Shown here: positions 52,893 through 63,725 of the stretch, piece by piece
Numbering within the stretch: the first letter of the stretch is position 1
Layout: every line of letters starts with the position of its first letter
Assembly (NCBI GenBank): GCA_001414485.1
Contig: LLEY01000098.1
Location: 62,001 to 126,000, forward strand
DNA: 64,000 nucleotides
Direction: 5' to 3'
Source: Calycina herbarum
Taxonomy: Eukaryota; Ascomycota; Leotiomycetes; Helotiales; Pezizellaceae
The notes under the pieces: generated by a model
The model's input: the letters and a program-made list of their open reading frames with translations, nothing else
The model's database searches: none
Told to the model about the DNA's origin: nothing
Translations under genes and position numbers: made by a program

Positions 52893-54654
52893 GGGTGTGG
52901 ACCGATATTGATTTTGCTTTTTCTGAAGAGCTTGGGTGTGCCTTGTTTGTAAAACAGGCATTGTCACCAGTACTTACAATTCTCCATGGATATGCGATGG
53001 GATGAGAAGCCAATGTGCGGGATTTGACTTCACCTCAGATATCGTCATCTTGTCAAAGCCAGTATCTGCAGGCATTCGTGGCGGTTATTGAAGACGTTGT
53101 ACTATATTTTTTTGCTGATTTTCCGAACCTAACTCGCACAATATCTTGCGTTGTTTGAATTTCGTTCGAACAATTAGAATTTCGATCTCGTCATTCTTCT
53201 AAACCTCTCGGACAACTGAAGACAGAACGGCCTCGTACAACTACATCCCCGGGCTCCTGTTGCAGTATCAATTGAAATCTCAAAATGCTGTCGAGAGAGA
53301 CACGAAGTTCGTCGATCTGCTTGGCCGAGGCTGTTTCGACGATGGAATGGCAATCGGCCACTACATCAGTGGGAATCGCCAGACGAGCACAAGGGATGTG
53401 CCTGGATTATCCGTATGGGCCAGGTGGGGTATTTATGTGTTCCTTGTCTCTGGATGTTGATTGCTGGCCGCTCAAACCATGACGCAGACACTGCCTTATG
53501 CATTTGAGGAACGAAGTATTCAGACGGGCCCTCTATCTCCGGAGTTGATCAGCATCTTTATACTGTACTTCACGACATATGCAATCGCCTTGAATTGATC
53601 ACGTTCCGGGCACTTTCTTGGCGGTTGTGCTTTGTTCAACGATTTGACAGCAAGTGGAACATTGGATTGGAAAAGCAGTGTTTACCTCCGAGGGTCTCAT
53701 GTCGTCCGATGTATTTGATTAGTGGGCGTCGAGTAGCGTATGCCAATCAAAAGACGAGGCGAGCTGGGACAGGGGAGGCGAGGGATCACCAAAACTTTAT
53801 CTTTTCCGCCAGGTTTGCCTTCTTTTGCCTCACTCACCGCTTCTATCTCTCGACGCCACATCGCGGCACAATAATATCCCCTCGCTAAAGTAGCGGGATT
53901 CAGATGGACTTGTTGCGATGATCTTCTTCTCCATCACTTACAAGCACGTCCATTAATCGCCGGTCAGTAGTCTGGCTTGCCAGTCCCTGCCCGTACCCTT
54001 CCTCTCCCATCTCACATCAAGGGAGGGGATGGAAGCCAGAGGATGAAGGCGACTTGGCCCCATTGCCAGCTCATCGCCCTTCTAGGAGCAACCCGTACTC
54101 ATCCATCATGCTGCTGCTTGATGCTGCTGCGACGCTGCACCGTTATACGCACTGGACTGGACGCTATCATGCGGCCTCGCCACTCCTTGGATCAGCTCGG
54201 GCTACCAGCTGCCAGCGTGCGGATGCTCTCCCCCGGGCTAGCCATCCGTAGTAGTCTGCGGTTGGAGCAATATGTACATGAAATATTACCCACTATTGAT
54301 ATACGACAGCCTCGCCATCTGGGACCAGCTAGTACTTGGACGCCTAGTCATCCACAGCAAAACAAAATCCTTCTCGCTGCCGCTTTTCCAAAGATATCTT
54401 CTCTTTCGTCTCTTCAATCTTTTTCATCTGACTGCAGAACTTAACGTGCATTGGAACCGGGGCTCCATCGTGCGTTTCGCCTCACTTTCTATCCAATAAT
54501 CTGGTTGGTTGCTCATTACTGCTACCACCGTTTTGTTGAACAACCATCCTACTACTTTTTTAAACAAGATCTGTCTCCTATTTACTTATTGTTTCCCTTT
54601 TTTTTTGATCTATGCGAGGACGCGTGTAGCATTTTCACGTCACCTTCTTTATTC
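52893..54654. other. Intergenic region and 5' leader of the SprT-like gene
   Basis: 1.76 kb. Short open frames at 53,260-53,480 and 53,595-53,890 have no supporting domain or splice pattern. The last 170 bases are strongly pyrimidine-rich (long T and CT runs), usual for fungal leaders, and end in an ATG at 54655. No gene called. Confidence 0.5.
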
Positions 54655-55722
54655 ATGGCGGCATATGCATATGAGAGCCTCTCCTACCGGGAAAGTGGCA
54701 GGTCGCACTCAAAGCCACGATCGGGAAATGGAGGACGAAGAGATGTACTCCCTCGGGGACCGAAAAGCGACTCACGTTCTTCATCGCGGCTGTCACCCCC
54801 ACACCAATTGCACCGCTCATTGCCACAGCAAGCTCCAGCACCCTTCACCGCGCCAAACAATTCATCAATACCAAGCTCCCCGTCATTCGATGCTCACGGA
54901 ATCACAATGGAGCGTACCCCTTCCGGCAATTCAATATGGTCGGATACTCCTTACGAGCAGCAGTATTGCGATACGGTGATGGATAGTGACGAGACTGCAG
55001 CACGGAGGGTTGAATATCACTTCAAGCAGGTTCCTAGAGATAGGAGAAGGAAGCGACAGAAGCACGAGCACATTCTCCGGAGGTTAATAAAACTTGACCA
55101 CCCTCTAGATAAAGGCAAAATCGACGACGAGTCACTACTTGGCATCGTTACAGCTTGCGATTCCATCTTCTTTAATGGTGCTTTGGCGGGACGTGTGAAA
55201 TGGGAATGGTCATCTCAAGAGCGCTACCAAACCGAGCTCATCGGCATGACAGCTCTTCGGAAGTGTGTCGATCAAGATGGGTTCGAGACCTTAATTATAC
55301 TCTCCGAGCCCATCCTAAGGAACCCCGACTACGATCGACGGTTACTACTCTCGGCTTTCCTCCACGAGCTCGTACATTGTTACATGTTCATCCAATGCGG
55401 ATTCAATGCCAGGATTGAGGGTGGGCACACGAAGGGTTGGTACACGATAGCCAAAATCATTGACAATTGGGTGGGCAAGGAGTATCTCAGTCTTTGCAAT
55501 ATGAAGGCCAATCTCAACCACTTCCGCAACAACCCTAACGAGAACCTCGCCGATCATCGTCCAGATCTTTATAGAGATGATCTCGGGCATCATTACCATG
55601 GAGGCTGCAGTCACAGTGCGCGGTATATGGAGGTGACTGGTGCTTCAATGGCTACGTTTGGGACGTCATCGTCGAGGTTTGGTCATGGTCAACCTTTGTA
55701 TGGCGTCTCGCAGTTCTTTTGA
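54655..55722 (+). CDS. SprT-like zinc metalloprotease-domain protein, 355 aa
   Basis: Single exon. The open frame runs further upstream (to 54451) but has no ATG there; the first ATG is 54655 (MAAYAYESLSYRES), just after a pyrimidine-rich leader. Residues 1 to about 135 are basic, Ser/Pro-rich and probably disordered. The SprT-like domain follows (about 155-300), with DSIFFNGALAG, a WEWSS block, the zinc site HELVH at 237-241 and a third likely ligand in GGH at 258. Eukaryotic relatives (Spartan/Wss1-type) cut proteins crosslinked to DNA. Unlike Spartan I see no C-terminal zinc finger or obvious PCNA/p97 motif; the tail is short and Gly/Ser-rich. The catalytic site looks complete, so proteolysis is plausible, but the DNA-repair role is inference from the family. 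Confidence 0.82.
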   Translation: MAAYAYESLSYRESGRSHSKPRSGNGGRRDVLPRGPKSDSRSSSRLSPPHQLHRSLPQQAPAPFTAPNNSSIPSSPSFDAHGITMERTPSGNSIWSDTPYEQQYCDTVMDSDETAARRVEYHFKQVPRDRRRKRQKHEHILRRLIKLDHPLDKGKIDDESLLGIVTACDSIFFNGALAGRVKWEWSSQERYQTELIGMTALRKCVDQDGFETLIILSEPILRNPDYDRRLLLSAFLHELVHCYMFIQCGFNARIEGGHTKGWYTIAKIIDNWVGKEYLSLCNMKANLNHFRNNPNENLADHRPDLYRDDLGHHYHGGCSHSARYMEVTGASMATFGTSSSRFGHGQPLYGVSQFF

Positions 55723-56694
55723 CAGTCGCAAAAATACCCCTGTTATTGTTTTCGTGCATGTAATAGAGTGTTATGATTTCTTTGATGTAACGCTTGGGAA
55801 AAAGTACTCCAAGTCCCTTGCTGTTTGTACTCGGGGTGTATGCTTGGGAGGGGCCTTGAATGGTGAACCACTTTTTCATAAAACATGGCCATGTTGGAGG
55901 TACTGTTGTATATATTTATTGTATGTCTCTTTCATTTTCTTATCTTCGTTCTTTGATGCGTGGTAGCGAGGCGTTTAAATGGCGTTTTGGGGGTATGGTG
56001 AGATCACTTAATAGAGTTTTCTTTTGCCTCAAAGGTCTGCTGGGAAATTGGCAATTTTCAGGATTATAAAGACTTGAGCAGATTGGGGTTAATATTAGCA
56101 TCAGCATGCTTGAATATAAGGCCATTTCTCTCATTTCTTGTTCTTTTCTCGGTTGATTGATCAAGGTTGAGCAGGAGGTTAATTCAGGTCCAGGGCAAGG
56201 TCCGACTTACATAGTAGAAATTAGATGGGTAGACTTGTTTCATTTCAATTTTTGTGTAAAGAATTATTCATTCACCAGTGAGTGCCACTTCTCGTGATAG
56301 GGATTTTGGTGTTTTTGCTGACTCAAACCCGTATCACCAATAGTGACGACCCCTGGTGATTCAACCACTGTTTCTTCCATCAATTATCCCACCTCTTCTT
56401 CACTATAATGCCACTAGGTACTAAAATGGTGGAACTAATTTGGTATCATTTAGTGGCATCTAACCAATTATTTTAGCGTAAAAGCTCATCTAGACTGCTT
56501 GGAGTGCGGCCAATAACAATCTTGCATCATAAAAGAGTCAAAATTTGGGATAATACTGAGACAATTTCAATGGTTTTCCATACCACCTTCTTCTCTTCTT
56601 TTAAATGATATTTCCTTTTCTTCATTGGGTTCTCAGGCCTTCTCTCTTGTTTCTATATCATATATCTCTTTCCATAAGCTTCACGGCGGCCGAA
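55723..56694. other. Intergenic region before the M35-like pseudogene
   Basis: About 0.97 kb, no gene seen. It contains a small hairpin-capable pair TGCCACTA (56409-56416) and TAGTGGCA (56451-56458). A pyrimidine-rich leader (56,580-56,690) precedes the ATG at 56695. Confidence 0.5.
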
Positions 56695-57985
56695 ATGTTA
56701 TTCTTTGAGTCTCTCTTTCTATGGTTCGGGCTTCTCTTCTCTTCCGGGCCCTTTAGTTATTGGATCGACGATACCTGCAAAACCGCGGCAAAGCTCCTTT
56801 CGGAGATTGAGATGGACGAGGTTCGCCTCATGGGAAGAGAAGGACTGGCAAGAATGAACAATGCACACCCCCAGCATCAGGTCTTTATGGATTAGTTCAC
56901 TCATATAATGGGACTGGACCCTACTGGTAGCACCAAAAATCTGACAATTAGTGAGCGAAATCGCCCTACGCACGAGAAGATCAAAAACTGAACAACAACC
57001 CAGAGGCATTCCAAGCTGTGGAGGGTATTGCGAATACCGAGGAACATAGAAACTCAGACTTCCGTTTCCATTGTGACAAGGATTCCTGGGAGATATCCTC
57101 GAATCACGAAGGCTACAAGTCCAAACTCGGTAAACGTTGGCTCATAGCGCTTGGAAAGACCCGAACCCATCTCGAAAGATGGTATCGAGATAAAACCAAT
57201 CGAATCATGCGTCTAAAGGGAGAATTCGGTTGCTAAAATCATATTTTAAAACCGTCGAGTTCCAAAGCATATGCTTGCGCACATCAAAATAATATACCGC
57301 AAGCTATTTTGCAAGACGCAACTCAAAACCCCAATCGAGCCATTGTAACGGTATGCCAAAGTATTCCCCAGTACCCTTGTAGCTTCCGCTTATGGTGCTT
57401 TCCTAGTTTTGCGATTCTGCGTTCCGAGGCAGCACACATACCCAACCAAAGCTTCTCTTGAGCCAGATCAGCGATGACAAAAGTCTCATTTCGATTAGGA
57501 TGATGGATTTCAATCCTCTACTAAGCGTCACCATCTTCCACGAGGTCAGCACATATCCCTCGCTTTTGAAATTGCACCCTATTAATCTCTTGATAGCTCA
57601 TGCTTCTTCGCCAAATCCTCAGTAAGTTTTTTCATCCTCAATAACCCCCCCCCCCCCCCCCCCCCCCTTCCAAATTAACAATAGCATAGACATTCATATC
57701 TACAAAGCGGACCTGAAAGCCGATCCTACTCTAGTAGAGTATTACTGCTGGCCACATGTAGGTGGCTGGCACAAGATTGACGCAAAAAAGGCTGCTAATA
57801 ACGCGGATTCATATGGTATATTACTATCTCTTCTACTCTACTCGCCTCTTCCTTGACTAATTCTTTTCCAAGCATACTTGGGACTTCTCGCCATCTTGAA
57901 CTCGCGCAACGTACGACTGAAGGTTGGCGGCGAAGGATGGGGAGACTTGGAATGGATTGACCCCTCAAAAGTCAAAGTCTTCTAG
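56695..57985 (+). pseudogene. Secreted M35/deuterolysin-like metallopeptidase gene with two nonsense codons, five exons
   Basis: The exons are 56695-56950, 57004-57350, 57407-57621, 57685-57815 and 57873-57985. The introns are 53, 56, 63 and 57 nt with GTGAGC, GTATGC, GTAAGT and GTATAT donors and AG acceptors. All phases agree, giving 354 codons including the final stop. It opens with a signal peptide (hydrophobic run to about residue 20, then SYWIDDTC). HE-type metal-site context is at residues 246-250 but reads HEVST, lacking the second His of HExxH. KKAANNADSYAYLGLLAIL near the C-terminus resembles the NNADSYA block of fungal M35-like and Lys-specific endopeptidase-like proteins. Two in-frame stops, TAG at 56893-56895 and TAA at 57234-57236, break it; each is one C-to-T change (CpA context) from CAG or CAA. 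Family assignment is by eye only. Confidence 0.55.
57645..57667. repeat. Homopolymer of 23 C
   Basis: An uninterrupted C run lies inside the third intron of the M35-like pseudogene (57622-57684). Its exact length is likely uncertain in any assembly. Confidence 0.9.
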
Positions 57986-60055
57986 AGAGTCGATAAGTTC
58001 TCATGTGGTGCCCGAGAGAGGGAAGAGATCACATTGGATTTTTAGACTTTACAATGATGCGTAAGATGAGTTGAAAGATGCGCCAAGGGCTTTGAATCGT
58101 ATAGGGGCAGATACATTGTAGAACAGAGACTAGAACATATTAAACTACAGTACTAAATACACCTGGGCGTATGGAGTGGCACTCTGGAGTATGTAGAACT
58201 GGTAAGCTATATTCACCAATTATGAGATTGGCTTATAATGTTGCTACTTTAGAGTAATAAGTAGCGATTATAGTAAAATTAACAGGTCAAGTAAGTTAAT
58301 TAATGAAGTTTTGGGGTTTCTAAGAGGAATTAAAGGATGTAGTACTAGGTAATTATCTAAGTAACCATTACCCAGTTCAAGAATACTTAGATTAACTAAA
58401 TTAATCATATATAGTTTCAAATCCTCCAACAGTATAGAGTACTAGGTTTTTGTCACTGCAAAATTTACTTGGTTTAAATATTCAAGAATATTACAATAAT
58501 TATATCAGGTTATTCTACGTCATTATATTTTCTTTTTCTCCCCCAATTTATCACAGAGATTTTATTACAAGATCTAGGACACAGAGTTTGTTGTTCAGAT
58601 TGCGTGTCAAAGTCCGTCAATCTCCCAGCCCCCTCAAGTTCAAGGGTGGTTGGGATAAATTTGCTCCGATAATCGGACAAATCAATCCAGAAGATTGGGA
58701 GAGTTGATATCCTCACCCGCATTTTGTCTAACCCTTTGCGAGTAAGCTATAAGTAAGCTACAGAAAGTCCCAGCCACTCGACTTCTTCACAGCCACTCAC
58801 GTGCCATTTACCCCTCTATCTCAGTGCATATTCTATTGCATGAAGTTTGTAGAAGGCAACAACTCCCTACTAATTTGAAGGAAAATTCTTAGAACTCAGC
58901 TGGTTCTGTGAATTATTGAATTTACGAAGTCAAAAGGTTCGACCATACGTGACCAACTTGATATAAACAAACTGAATGTCAGTCAGGTTGACGGAGTAAG
59001 TGGGAACTACAAAGTTTAGATGAAGAGTGGTGAAGCTCTACTCTTCAGCTCCAGTGATATACCCCGTACAAATCAACGTTTATAAACATATTAAGTGTGG
59101 AGAAGATGACGCTAGTAAAAACTTTCCTACATTTGAGCAACTGAAGAACTCGAGTAACGTGAACAATAAAAAGTCGAATTAGAAACATAACCTAGATATT
59201 AAACAATCTCAACTAAAAAGACTATGTATATACACTCTAACATCTCTAATTAAAAATCAGCTACTCCTATATTATAAACAACCGCTCTTACCTTAAAATC
59301 CCTCTCTCTATTCCTAGAAATCCTAAAGAAAGAGAGAAATTATACTAAGAAGCACCTCTCTCTTTAACTCTCTCTACTCCTTTTAATTACTTATACTAAT
59401 TATTCTAATTTAGAAATAATAAGGAATAAATAAGTAAAAATAAACAACGTACAAAGACATTAGTAAACACTCTCACGTCCGCATTTCCGGCTACTACAAA
59501 TATAACAAGAGATCAGAAGAGGTTAACAAAATATTGAAGTCTCTAATGTATTAACACTATTAGGAATGAGATACCATCAAGCACGGAAAATTCCAAGTCT
59601 CTTCTTCAAGTGTAGTGTACTCGAGTATCTCGCCTACATCTCCCCCGCCCGACTAGTTATCCCGTTATCGGAGTACCCCAACCTTGAAAAAGAGATCTAG
59701 TAATATTTGGCCTATGCTAAAAGAATATTAAATTCCAACTCCGCTGTGTATGAGCTCTTATGTCTACATCGCGTAGGGAGGGCGCCCTATAGCAAAAGCA
59801 GCAAGCCCAAGCCTCGAACCTTCACGAAATGACCTAGTTCCAATGCAGAGAAAATAATTTCCCAAACTTCAAGTAAGAAGCTGACATCACCATCCATAAA
59901 GCACCTCAATATATTCAAAAGCCTGTATTGTATAAGTACAGATGCTCGCTATAAAAGGGACAAATATATATATATACACAGTTCCACAACTCCCCACGCT
60001 AATGCAGAAAAAGAAGAAGGTGATCCAAAATTTCGGGTCCCCCACACGATCAAGC
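57986..60055. other. Intergenic region with AT-rich islets
   Basis: 2.07 kb between convergent genes. Parts at about 58,200-58,560 and 59,170-59,470 are AT-rich and poor in TpG, like lightly RIP-mutated repeat scraps. The second has CT-rich and GA-rich stretches that partly complement each other (near 59,300-59,340). No coding region or RNA gene was recognised. Confidence 0.45.
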
Positions 60056-61941
60056 CTACAACTCATCGATATTCGGCCTCTTGATAGCCCATTTCCTAGG
60101 AGTAACGGGTAATCCAATGTAATATTCCCAAGCTCTCGCTGCCTCGAGGACTATAATATCAAACCTACATCCTCATTAGCTTTTCTCTCGAGGTTAAATG
60201 GAATTGGGTAAACTTACATAGTCTTGGGAAACATGATCCACCCCCGGAAGACAAATTTCGTCGCCTTCCACACGAGTCTCAACTCGGAATAGAACTCGTC
60301 CGAAAACGACGTTTCCTCGTATTCCTTTTCCTTTTGATGTTTCTGCTCTTCTTCGAACTGAGCGAAGTCATCTCCGACATCTGCTTCCCAGTCCTTGCCT
60401 GGTTGGACATTATGGGGTTTCAAAACACGATCTGGCATGGAGTGGTGATGGCCCACGCTATCAGCCGCTGACTCTTCAGCCTCAACCATGGCCCGGAATT
60501 GTTTGATGGAGTTCAGGGAACTCGATATGCGATTGAGAGTGTTGAAAAGAGCAACCAATTCGGTTCTCTGCAAAGGTGGGACATCCTTGTTGTTATCATC
60601 AGACTCGAAGAGAACTTTGAGAGCGGCTCCATAACCAGCGGTTTGCAATTTGCCCCAAAGTCTGCACTTATCGCATCCAACACAGTCCATCACACGACTG
60701 ACATTTCGGAAACGATTTTTGAAGTCCTCTTTCAGGCTTGGGCCTTCTCCGTTGACAAACATTAGACTTTCGTCAAATATTTGAGGAGCTCGGGCAGCTT
60801 GAGAGGTCAAGGCCGATACTTTCGCATGGGTTATTTCATCCTGAGCTGGGTCACCTGAGCAAAATGTGTAGTTCTCTAGGTATGGGCCTAACTTCGTTAC
60901 TGCTCTCAAAACCAGAGCGTAATTGAAGTACAAGTTGGAAACTCGGTCTGGGAATCTATGAAGTCTGTCCTTGTAACATTGGAAATTTGGACCCCATGTC
61001 CCGGTAGTTTGGTTGAGGTATTCCGCACATATGTGAGTGCTGATGGATGTATGCATGCCGGATATAACTCGATAGAAAACTCGCTTTTCCAAACACTCGC
61101 CCTCGTTTTCAAGGCCAGTCTCGGAGACAAATGGAGTTTCTGGAACCAGTTTTTGCTGCTCCTCTAGAGCTTGTTGGCGAGCACGTTCGCGTATAACAGA
61201 TTGGAGTTGATTCGCAGCCTCCCCTTTCAAGGAAAATGGCGACGAGCTTCCTAGATATGCCGACTTTGGGAATGATTCTTTCGAAAAACAATTCTCTTTG
61301 TATATGGCGTCCCAGACTTGTTTTGTACCCTCACCAGCGTAACCCGTGAATCTTTCCGGGTTATCCACCAAACTGACATAGTCTCCCTTTCCGCTGGATC
61401 CTTCGTCATCCGGTACGCAGTAGTCTCGCTCGTCGCATTCGTCGTCGTATTCGACCACACAACTTTCTCCAACATTGTCACCCAACATTCCTTGTAGCGG
61501 TTTCTTCGGACCTCTTTCCGCCTGCAATCTCTTGCCGGGATGACTGGCTTTTGGCCCTTCCAGCTTTCCCAACTCTTCTGCCCTCCATATTTTGGGGATA
61601 TCTTCCTCGTTGTCCAAAGTATTCACGGCGCAAGCAATGTTGCCACACATGCTATTGGAGTCGCTCCAAAAAGGACATTCTTTGCCAAATAGATTGAGGC
61701 GGTAGTAGGAGAAGAAATCGGTATTCTGCGTAACATCGAGAAGGGAGGGACTTAAATCCCGATTTAAGTCATCGAGCGTCGAGTACGAAGCGCATGCGTC
61801 GGAAACGATTGCCTTGGGAGATATCTGAACGACGGCATTAGATGGGTATGCCTGGAAAAGCAGTAGAAAGAGAATAGCGTACCGCGCAGACATCAGGACT
61901 TTTCGCTCTGGATTTCGAAGGTCCTTTCGCATCTGAAGCAT
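60056..61941 (-). CDS. ERO1: ERO1, endoplasmic reticulum thiol oxidase, 610 aa, two exons
   Basis: The exons are 61941-60218 and 60164-60056, with a 53-nt intron (60165-60217: donor GTAAGT, branch GCTAATG, acceptor GATGTAG). Without splicing the protein would stop at PKTM; splicing adds FDIIVLEAARAWEYYIGLP and a short tail ending IDEL. Ero1 is an FAD enzyme in the ER lumen that reoxidises protein disulfide isomerase and passes electrons to oxygen. Visible features are: an N-terminal hydrophobic signal (about 18-36); the shuttle pair CGNIAC (C99 and C104); conserved NPERFTGY (194-201); and the FAD-proximal active site CVGCDKC with C423 and C426, followed by RLWGKLQTAGYGAALKVLF. An acidic C-terminal stretch follows (about 525-550). 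The start could instead be Met17 (61893), which would give a shorter, more typical signal peptide. Confidence 0.95.
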
Positions 61942-63200
61942 GAGAGGTACCCAGCAGTGCGAAGACTGCCAGATAAAAGACCTTAGCGGCGTCCTTCATG
62001 TTGGCCACAGGACACGATGGCTTTATCCTTATTGTATGGACCTATTTAGCCAACGACGATTGGCAGGCGGCAATTGTGAATGTGGAGGTTTTGAGGTGGG
62101 GTTTGTGAGTGAGGAAGGTCAAAGGAATAATCGGTATTGAGATCTTGATTTGTCGAAGCGGCCGACCAAGAATAATAAAGAATTTTCGGGAGAAGGGTAT
62201 TAAACCATTCAGGAGGGTATTGGATGAGGAGAGCGGATTGTAATCAAATTATAATAAAGTGGAAAAAGGTGATTTCCAAGCGTGAGCTGATTTTGTCATG
62301 ATTTGGTTTGTTTGGCGATCTGTCCATTCCCTAATTCTCGTCCGATGGCCAGCCCAGCTTCCGAATTGCACTGCACCACTAAACTAAACTAAACCACTGC
62401 CTTCCCGGGAAGAGCTTGCGCCACCAGGAACCAGGGAAGGATTGGCGAACCCCGTCACCTTTTCCCCAGCTTCTTCGCCGTATCGTAAGTGGCGGAAACT
62501 TATTTATATCTAGACCTCCAACTTTCCATTTTCTATGTCAACTTGGCCCTTTTTCAGATTAAAAATTACCGCGTGTTACGATATTATGTCAAAGTACCTG
62601 GTGTACTTGATCAACACCTCAAGATGTTGTATTTATTACCTAGCCTCTCCATCTCGTACCATGAGACGATAAGAATACCCTATCAACATGGTCCCTCGGG
62701 TCTCGGTATGAGGTGAGATTGGCCCAAATCCTTCGGGATTTGCCCAGGGCTGTACAAGTAGGTAGGTAGGTATGCTTAGCGGGGTTGTTTCCACGGTATA
62801 AGTTAAAGTCGTCCATTTCTTCAACATCTCATTCAGTGCAGGATAATGAAAAGGAACAATCGAGGCAAAACCGTGATCTATTCTCAATGATAAAACGTCC
62901 GTCTGCTCCATGGCCATGGCCCTCTTGCCCCATCTCCCGCTTATTAGTCCTCTACCACCTGTTGTATCATACACCCCAAAGTGCTCACACCACCGACGAG
63001 ACCAGAAACCTCAAAAGAGAGGATATCCATTAACCCTAATCTAGTACATCGAAGGAGCCATTGAAGGGCTATAAAAAAGTGGTGTGTATCATCGACATGA
63101 GACATGACATCGTCAAAGCAAATGCCATTGCTTGTAAAGGTCCTACGCTGCATCAAAAAGAACCGCCCAAACTGGAATCAAATATTCGTCGTCATGTCCT
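61942..63200. promoter_or_regulatory. ERO1 upstream region and CKS1 3' flank
   Basis: 1.26 kb between two minus-strand genes. The half nearest 61942 must contain the ERO1 promoter. I found no clear unfolded-protein-response element. A short TAGG repeat lies near 62,759-62,772. Short open frames here have no recognisable domain. Confidence 0.45.
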
Positions 63201-63725
63201 TTATTGTTGGGGAGGAACATAATTGATCGGTCGCCTGCAGAAGAAGTAAGCATCCGCCCGCGGTTCCTCGAGAACTCATCGCGACTTACTTGAAGAGTAG
63301 AATGTGTGGCTCGGGTTCATGGACTTCGTAGTGCTCCCATCCAAGACTCTGCGGATGAAGGGTCAGCTTTGTACCTCGACAGATCAAACTCGTCCGTCTC
63401 CTACCTGTGTAATACCCAAGGCTCTCCATTCCTCCTCCCACAACAACTTCAAGGTGCCTTTGGCGGGATCGTGGTATTCTTTGGGGATCGCCTTGAGCAT
63501 GTTCTTTGGCAATTGAACATGTCGGTACTCGTAGTCATCATCCGAATATCTGGGGGAGTGGTTAGCGGTGAATAATAAATGGGAGCATTTATGGGGTCGC
63601 AAGGTTGCGCAAACTGACCTGGCGGAGTAATGGATGGAATCGATGAACTCCTCTAGACGCGCCTTTTCGTTTTCCGATAGTGGCCGCGGAGCCTTATTTC
63701 TTCTGTTATAGTCCATGTCTGCCAT
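63201..63725 (-). CDS. CKS1: Cyclin-dependent kinase regulatory subunit (CKS1/Suc1), 114 aa, four exons
   Basis: The exons are 63725-63619, 63549-63405, 63348-63290 and 63234-63201. The introns are 69, 56 and 55 nt with donors GTCAGT, GTAGGA and GTAAGT, branches CTAAC, CTGAC and CTTAC, and CAG acceptors; all phases agree. The 114-aa product matches the size of fission yeast Suc1 (113 aa). Signature blocks are [20 protein letters not shown] (about 31-50), [19 protein letters not shown] and the beta-hinge HEPEPH with ILLFKRP. Cks proteins bind CDK1 and read phosphorylated threonines on its substrates, helping multisite phosphorylation and SCF-dependent destruction. The anion-pocket residues R, W and hinge Glu are present. 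The start is the first ATG of the open frame; Met4 is an alternative. Confidence 0.95.

Noticed and set aside
53260..53890. Possible small genes with 65-97 aa open frames.
   Set aside because: No domain, no consistent splice extension, and competing frames of equal quality.
54451..54654. 68-residue N-terminal extension of the SprT-like protein.
   Set aside because: It begins at TTG and covers a pyrimidine-rich leader; the first ATG is 54655.
56951..57003. Frameshift in the M35-like gene near the A5 run at 56,991.
   Set aside because: A 53-nt intron with GTGAGC donor, ACTGAAC branch and CCCAG acceptor fits the phase exactly, so no frameshift is needed.
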